The position numbers and the translations under genes were made by a program. DNA of 11,016 nucleotides from the NCBI GenBank assembly GCA_037129475.1, contig JBAXUY010000098.1:1-11016 (forward strand). Direction: 5' to 3'. This stretch comes from RGVT01 sp037129475 (GTDB taxonomy: Bacteria; Planctomycetota; Planctomycetia; Pirellulales; UBA1268). Positions 7,089 to 11,016 of this stretch are shown in pieces (position 1 is the stretch's first letter; every line of letters starts with the position of its first letter). The notes under the pieces were generated by a model. It was not told where the DNA came from. It was given only the letters and a program-made list of their open reading frames with translations, and did no database searches.

Positions 7089-7823
7089 TCACGCCGAGCG
7101 GGTGAGTTCGTAGAACCGCTCGTCGAGGCCGCGGCCCTCCTTGCGCAACTCGGCGGGCGTGCCATCGAACCGCAGCCGGCCCTCCGCGATCAAGATCACG
7201 CGGTCGGCCAGCGCCTCCACCTCCTGAAGGATGTGGGTGGAGAGCAGGATCGTCTTCTTTTCGCCGAGCCGGCGGATCGTCTCGCGAACCTCGCGGATCT
7301 GGTTCGGGTCGAGACCGCTCGTCGGCTCGTCGAGGATCAGCACGTCGGGCTCGTGGAGCAGCACCTGCGCCATCCCCACGCGCTGCCGGTAGCCCTTGGA
7401 GAGCTTGCCGATCGCCTTGCCGATCACGCTGCCGAGTTCGCACTGCTTCACGACCGCCTCGATCCGCTCACGCTTGCGGTCGCCGGTGAGGCCACGGGCG
7501 TCGGCGAAGAATTCGAGGAGGCTGCGGGGCGTCATGTCGGGATAGAGCGGGCCGTTTTCCGGCAGGTAGCCGAGCCGCTCCGCGCCCGCGAGACGGTCGG
7601 TCGACATGTCGTGGCCGGCGATCCTGGCCGTGCCGGCCGTGGGGGCGAGGTATCCGGTGAGGATCTTCATCGTCGTGCTCTTGCCCGCGCCGTTGGGCCC
7701 GAGGAAGGCGACGACTTCGCCGCGCGGCACGCGAAACGAGATGTCCTCGACGGCGATGAAGGGGCCGTAGTACTTGGTAAGGCCGTCGGCCTCGATCATG
7801 GCGGCGGAACCGGTCTGCGACAT
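7089..7823 (-). CDS. GldA-like ABC transporter ATP-binding protein
   Basis: A 244-aa ATPase with all core ABC motifs: Walker A GPNGAGKST (42-50), signature LSKGYRQRVG (141-150), Walker B VLILDEPTSGLD (161-172) and the H-loop STH (His197). At the Q-loop position the sequence is GYLPENGPLYPDMT, with no glutamine; this form is usual for GldA-type ATPases as I know them. The signature LSKGYRQR also differs from the common LSGGQ, as in that subfamily. It should sit on the cytoplasmic face and power the permease encoded 99 bp downstream. The start is uncertain: ATG 7823 is given, but ATG 7799 (MIEADGLTKYYG) matches the usual N-terminus better, and neither has a clear Shine-Dalgarno site. It lies 52 bp after nadB, in the same direction. 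Confidence 0.92.
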   Translation of the reverse strand: MSQTGSAAMIEADGLTKYYGPFIAVEDISFRVPRGEVVAFLGPNGAGKSTTMKILTGYLAPTAGTARIAGHDMSTDRLAGAERLGYLPENGPLYPDMTPRSLLEFFADARGLTGDRKRERIEAVVKQCELGSVIGKAIGKLSKGYRQRVGMAQVLLHEPDVLILDEPTSGLDPNQIREVRETIRRLGEKKTILLSTHILQEVEALADRVILIAEGRLRFDGTPAELRKEGRGLDERFYELTRSA

Positions 7824-7875
7824 CTGGTAGGCACCGGGAGGAAACGGGGACGATCCGCACTATTGTTGCGGAAAA

Positions 7876-9600
7876 TCAATTTTTGCCCACTTCTGCTGCG
7901 TCCCGCAATCCCCTGCCCGGCTTCACGGGCGCCTGCGCGCGGCCGGCCGGCACCACGGCTCCGAGCGGTTCGACGATCGGGTCTCCATGCCCGCGCCGCC
8001 AGCCGATATGCGCCTGCCAGCCGTCGTCCGCCGCGGGAAAGTCGCTCCGCACGTGCACGCCACGGGTCTCCCGCCGGACGAGCGCCGCCCGAATCATGAG
8101 CCGCGCCACCTCCAGCATGTTCTGCAGCTGCCAGCCCTCCGGATCGGCGAACTGCAGGGGGAGCACGTAGCGGCACCAGCCCTCGACCGTGTCGAGCGCC
8201 TCGGCGAGCGACTCGCCCGACCGCTCCACGCCGACCTGCCGCCACATCAGGCTGCGGAGCGAGTTGCGAATATCGGCCAGGTCGAGGCTGCCGTTGGTGT
8301 CGGACGATCTGGGGTTCGCCAGGTCGGGTACGCGCAGCGTGTCGGCGCCGTCGCTTGCGAGCACGTCGGCGCTTGCAGCCTGCCCGGCCCGGGCTCCGTA
8401 CACGAGCCCCTCGAGCAGGCTGTTGCTCGCGAGCCGATTGGCGCCGTGCAGTCCGCTCGAGGTCACCTCGCCGGCCGCGAACAGGCCCGGCACGTCGGTG
8501 CGGCCGTCGGCATCCACCTCCACGCCGCCGATCATGTAGTGGGCCCCGGGCCGCACCGGGATCCGGTCGCGGGCCAGGTCGAGTCCGAACTTCGCGCAGA
8601 TCTGCGCCATGCCGGGAAACCGCCGGCGCACCATGTCGGGGTCGAGGTGGGAGAGATCGAGGTAGACGTTGGCATGATGCGTGCGGTGCATCACCATCGT
8701 GATCGCCCGCGACACGACGTCACGTGGGGCGAGCTCCGCCCGCGGGTCGAAGTCCGGCATGAACCGCCGGCCGTCCTTGTCGACGAGCCACGCCCCCGCG
8801 CCACGCACGGCCTCGGTGATCAGGCTCCGCGCGCCGCCGGCGATGTAGAGCACGGTGGGATGAAACTGCATGAACTCCATGTCGCGGAGCGTCGCCCCTG
8901 CCCGCCATGCAAGCGCCAGCCCGTCGCCGCTGGCCCCCTCGGGATTCGTCGACTCGCGGTAGAGCTGGCCCGCGCCGCCCGTGGCGAGGATCGTGCGTCG
9001 CGACCAGACGAGCGTCTTGCCGTGGGACTTGTTCCACACCAGCGCCCCGCGGCAGCCACCCGCATCGGTGACGAGGTCGATCGTGAACGTGTCGGGCCAG
9101 ACCTCGAGGTTGTCGAGCCGGCGGGCCCGCTCGATCACCGCCCGCATCACTTCGCGGCCGGTGGCGTCGCCGAGCGCGTGCACGATGCGATGATGGCTGT
9201 GGCCGCCCTCGCGGCCCAGTTCGAGCGCGCCGTCGCGTTCGTCGAACTTCGTGCCCCAGGCGATGAGCTCCGCGATTCGCCCCGGCGCCTCGCGCACGAC
9301 CGAGTCGACCACGTCGTCGTGGCACAGGCCGCCGCCGGCGGAGAGCGTGTCGGCCACGTGATTGTCGAACCGGTCTTCGGGGTCGTGGACTCCGGCGATG
9401 CCGCCCTGGGCCCACTGGCTCGACGAACTCTGCAGATCATCTTTCGTGACGATGGTCACCGAGAGCCGCGGATCGACGGCGAGCGCCGCGCGGAGGCCGG
9501 CCAGCCCGCCACCGAGAATGAGCACGTCGGTGAAACAGTGCGGCACGCGCTTCGGTCCGAAGGCGACCAGGTATCTCGGTCCCTCGAACATCGGCGTCAT
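7876..9600 (-). CDS. nadB: L-aspartate oxidase
   Basis: A 574-aa flavoprotein that oxidises L-aspartate to iminoaspartate, the first step of de novo NAD synthesis, in the cytoplasm. The N-terminal FAD site is DVLILGGGLAGLRAAL (25-40); SQWAQGGIAG (61-70), HSHHRIVHALGDATGRE (134-150), EFMQFHPT (242-249), ARDVVSRAI-like PRDVVSRAI (292-300), GAHYMIGGV (352-360) and GEVTSSGLHGANRLASNSL (377-395) are hallmark blocks. Arg298, His354 and Arg389 fall where the dicarboxylate-binding residues of E. coli NadB lie. The chain is slightly longer than usual (about 530-540), with a Pro/Arg-rich C-terminal extension. Succinate dehydrogenase flavoprotein is the main alternative, but the motif pattern fits NadB better. 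The ATG at 9600 overlaps the upstream stop (ATGA); ATG 9591 is an alternative with GGGAG at better spacing. nadA and nadC are not in the window. Confidence 0.93.
   Translation of the reverse strand: MTPMFEGPRYLVAFGPKRVPHCFTDVLILGGGLAGLRAALAVDPRLSVTIVTKDDLQSSSSQWAQGGIAGVHDPEDRFDNHVADTLSAGGGLCHDDVVDSVVREAPGRIAELIAWGTKFDERDGALELGREGGHSHHRIVHALGDATGREVMRAVIERARRLDNLEVWPDTFTIDLVTDAGGCRGALVWNKSHGKTLVWSRRTILATGGAGQLYRESTNPEGASGDGLALAWRAGATLRDMEFMQFHPTVLYIAGGARSLITEAVRGAGAWLVDKDGRRFMPDFDPRAELAPRDVVSRAITMVMHRTHHANVYLDLSHLDPDMVRRRFPGMAQICAKFGLDLARDRIPVRPGAHYMIGGVEVDADGRTDVPGLFAAGEVTSSGLHGANRLASNSLLEGLVYGARAGQAASADVLASDGADTLRVPDLANPRSSDTNGSLDLADIRNSLRSLMWRQVGVERSGESLAEALDTVEGWCRYVLPLQFADPEGWQLQNMLEVARLMIRAALVRRETRGVHVRSDFPAADDGWQAHIGWRRGHGDPIVEPLGAVVPAGRAQAPVKPGRGLRDAAEVGKN
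9597..9600 (-). promoter_or_regulatory. ATGA stop-start overlap coupling the repeat protein gene to nadB
   Basis: The TGA stop of the repeat-rich gene shares bases with the ATG of nadB in the minus-strand sequence ATGA. Such overlaps usually imply translation reinitiation and operon membership. It holds only if nadB starts at 9600; with the alternative start at 9591 the genes would be 5 bp apart, still tightly linked. Confidence 0.6.
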
Positions 9601-11016
9601 TCTCCCGCGGTCCCCTGCGTGTAGGCCTTGAACTGCTCCCAGTAGTCGGCCGGCGGCCGGCTGCGCCGCCCCTCGGCCTGCCCGCCCCGCGCATCGGATG
9701 GCACGTCGCGCGAACTCCGCACCCCGTCGGGCCGCAGGCCGAGGCTGCGCATCGTCTGCTCGAACTGGCCGCGTTCGACCGGATCGGCGCTCTCGGCGAG
9801 CCGCCGCATCTTCTGCCAGCGGTCGAGAAACGCCCGCGCTTGGTCCTTCGTCCAGCCGAGCCGATCGAGCACGTCGGTGTCGCCCGACTCGACGGCCCTG
9901 CGCAGATGCTCGAGCGCGAGGTCGGCGGCGTTGCGGGCATTGGCCAGATCCTGTTCGCCCCACTCCGTCTCCTTCGACGGCGGCGGCCCGTCTGGCAACG
10001 GCCTGCCGTCGGCCCGCTGCGCCGAGTCGCCACCGGCCCAGCCACCACTGCCGGTTTGTCCGGAGCCGCTTCCCGGCTGACCGGAATTCGACGGACTTGA
10101 ATCACCTGGCTTCTGCGCGGCTGCGGCGCCCGCGCCCTGGTTGCCGCCGGCGCCCTCGCCCTGCTGAGCTTTGTCGCCAGGCTTTGGCCCGCCCGCCTTC
10201 GTGTCGCCAGCTGCGCTGCTCGAGCCCTGACCTTCACCTGCGGCACCCTGACATTCACCTGAGGCACCCTGACCTTCACCTGAGGCACCCTGACCTTCAC
10301 CTGAGGCACCCTGACCTTCGCCTGGGGCACCCTGACCTGCGCCTGCGGAGCCTTGGCCTTCACCCGTGCCCTGATCGCTCTTGCCCGGATCACCCTTGCC
10401 GGCACCGGACTCACCGTTCGCACCTTCCGAGCCGGTGGCACCTTGACCGCCCGGCTGGGCGCCTTGCTTCCCGTCACCGGAACCGCTGCTGCCGCCACCC
10501 GCCTTTCCGCCACCCTGACCCTTGCACGTTGGACAGCCTTCCTTGCCACATGGTTTGCCGTCGGCGCCGGTGCAGGGGGCGTGCTCATGCTCACCCTCGG
10601 TGCCAGGTTGTTGCGCCCCGACGCGCGGGTCGCCCGGCTGCTGGCCCTCGCCGCTCGCGCCGCCTTCCTTCCCCTGACCTTCCTTCCCCTGACCTTCGCT
10701 CCCTTGCTCACGACGATGCTCGAGGATGCGCTCCATCGCCTCGCCGTCGTTGGTGCCGTCGGCGGCGACGGCGCTATCGCGGGCACCACGCTTGCCGCCC
10801 GGTTGCTGCCCACCCGATTGCTCGCCACCCGGGTCCTTCCCGCCCGCCTGCTGACCGCCGGGCTGCTTCCCACCGGCTTGCTGACCGCCGGACTGCTTGC
10901 CACCGGGCTCCTGCTTCCCCGACTGTTGCTCCTGACCGCCCTGCCGCTGCCCCTGCGCGCCGACGCCCTGCCCCTGCTCGGCTCCCTGCCCTTGGTTCTG
11001 GCCCTGCCCCTGCTGA
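9597..11016 (-). CDS. Partial Gly/Gln-rich repeat protein with conserved C-terminal domain
   Basis: The 5' part lies beyond the right edge; 472 residues are visible, with no in-frame stop and no reason to start at the internal ATG 10736. About 350 residues are low-complexity Gly, Gln, Ser, Ala, Glu and Lys with two peptide repeats (GGxQx pentapeptides and GASGEGQ heptapeptides), likely disordered. A Cys/His cluster (DNA 10524-10587) interrupts it. The C-terminal 120 residues (DNA 9600-9965) are ordered: DLANARNAADLALEHLRRA, then LDRLGWTKDQARAFLDRWQK, and near the end RPPADYWEQFKAYTQG. I associate this LGWT...RW plus PPxDYxEQ ending with very large planctomycetal membrane proteins (DUF4175-like), but from memory only. 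Its stop overlaps the nadB start, so translation is probably coupled. Function unknown. Confidence 0.8.
   Translation of the reverse strand, partial: QQGQGQNQGQGAEQGQGVGAQGQRQGGQEQQSGKQEPGGKQSGGQQAGGKQPGGQQAGGKDPGGEQSGGQQPGGKRGARDSAVAADGTNDGEAMERILEHRREQGSEGQGKEGQGKEGGASGEGQQPGDPRVGAQQPGTEGEHEHAPCTGADGKPCGKEGCPTCKGQGGGKAGGGSSGSGDGKQGAQPGGQGATGSEGANGESGAGKGDPGKSDQGTGEGQGSAGAGQGAPGEGQGASGEGQGASGEGQGASGECQGAAGEGQGSSSAAGDTKAGGPKPGDKAQQGEGAGGNQGAGAAAAQKPGDSSPSNSGQPGSGSGQTGSGGWAGGDSAQRADGRPLPDGPPPSKETEWGEQDLANARNAADLALEHLRRAVESGDTDVLDRLGWTKDQARAFLDRWQKMRRLAESADPVERGQFEQTMRSLGLRPDGVRSSRDVPSDARGGQAEGRRSRPPADYWEQFKAYTQGTAGE
10225..10350. repeat. Six 21-bp tandem repeats encoding a GASGEGQ heptapeptide
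   Basis: Units begin at 10225, 10246, 10267, 10288, 10309 and 10330, each opening with CCCTGAC on the plus strand. Units 3 and 4 are identical; the others differ by a few bases. On the coding (minus) strand each unit gives one heptapeptide, GASGEGQ or a near variant. The unit is a multiple of three, so copy-number change would keep the frame. One unit has a Gly-to-Cys change (GECQ). Confidence 0.9.
10524..10587 (-). other. Cys/His cluster within the repeat-rich protein
   Basis: Inside the low-complexity region the coding strand gives HEHAPCTGADGKPCGKEG followed by CPTCKG: two histidines and four cysteines (one CxxC pair) within about 22 residues, in a protein otherwise almost free of cysteine. 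This could bind a metal ion such as zinc or form disulfides, depending on which side of the membrane it lies. No named zinc-ribbon family was recognised. Confidence 0.4.
10785..10904. repeat. Eight degenerate 15-bp repeats encoding GGxQx pentapeptides
   Basis: On the coding (minus) strand the pentapeptides are, in order, GGKQS, GGQQA, GGKQP, GGQQA, GGKDP, GGEQS, GGQQP and GGKRG. DNA units are more diverged than in the 21-bp array, so this looks like an older expansion. Upstream, to the window edge, the protein stays Gly/Gln-rich but loses the strict period. Confidence 0.8.

Noticed and set aside
4204..7443. A minus-strand open frame of 1079 codons in another frame through the ATPase and GldFG genes.
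   Set aside because: Its Arg/Ala/Gly-dominated sequence is a frame shadow; the true frames carry Walker motifs and membrane helices.
7824..7875. An AT-rich spot (AAAATCAATTTT at 7872-7883) between nadB and the ATPase gene as a promoter or terminator.
   Set aside because: The inverted repeat has only a 2-nt loop and is AT-only. No -35/-10 pair with proper spacing could be placed on the minus strand.
7987..9624. A plus-strand open frame of 545 codons opposite nadB.
   Set aside because: nadB on the other strand has a full set of family motifs; the antisense frame has none.
9601..9963. A 121-codon N-terminal extension of the nadB frame.
   Set aside because: It lies over the well-supported C-terminal domain of the repeat protein in another frame. 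ATG 9600 gives a normal NadB N-terminus just before the FAD site.
10225..10350. Regular short repeats that might suggest a CRISPR array.
   Set aside because: The units are directly tandem with no spacers, are in frame and encode a heptapeptide.
9437..10903. A repetitive frame with VRVPQVK units across the repeat region.
   Set aside because: This is the 21-bp array read in the wrong frame. The alternative frame joins the ordered C-terminal domain and is coupled to nadB.

Overview
This 11 kb, strongly GC-rich window looks like a chromosomal piece of a planctomycete, probably Pirellulales-like. The clues are a partial surface protein with an N-terminal LExRxLLA-type motif, a DUF4340 protein beside a Gld-type ABC transporter with a GldF-GldG fusion, and a glycine/glutamine-rich protein ending in a domain I associate with large planctomycetal membrane proteins. 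There are no RNA genes, insertion sequences, CRISPR arrays or phage genes that I can support. No gene-free stretch exceeds 300 bases; the longest is 155 bp.

Left part (1-2551): a secreted or surface protein on the minus strand runs off the left edge. It diverges from a plus-strand SAM-dependent methyltransferase (649-1866) across a 155-bp region. Next, on the plus strand, come a 75-aa protein and a 144-aa nucleotidyltransferase-fold protein. Their genes overlap by 53 bp in different frames, like a compact two-gene toxin-antitoxin-type or accessory unit. The function of this pair is inferred only.

Right part (2579-11016): five co-directional minus-strand genes, probably one transcription unit, read from right to left. 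They are a repeat-rich protein open at the right edge; nadB (L-aspartate oxidase, first step of NAD synthesis), coupled to it by an ATGA overlap; a GldA-like ABC ATPase; a GldF permease fused to a GldG-like auxiliary domain; and a DUF4340 membrane-anchored protein. The last three form a coherent putative membrane complex: the ATPase drives the permease, and the GldG-like and DUF4340 parts are probably extracytoplasmic. Both of the latter carry charged coiled-coil segments that could pair. Such systems are widespread outside gliding bacteria, and their substrate is not known.

Many long open frames lie on the opposite strand or in other frames over these genes (one exceeds 1000 codons). They are by-products of the high third-position GC and are not annotated. 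I do not see a clear previously undescribed system. The best leads are the overlapping small-protein/nucleotidyltransferase pair, the GldFG fusion with its DUF4340 partner, and the repeat-rich protein with a cysteine/histidine cluster.
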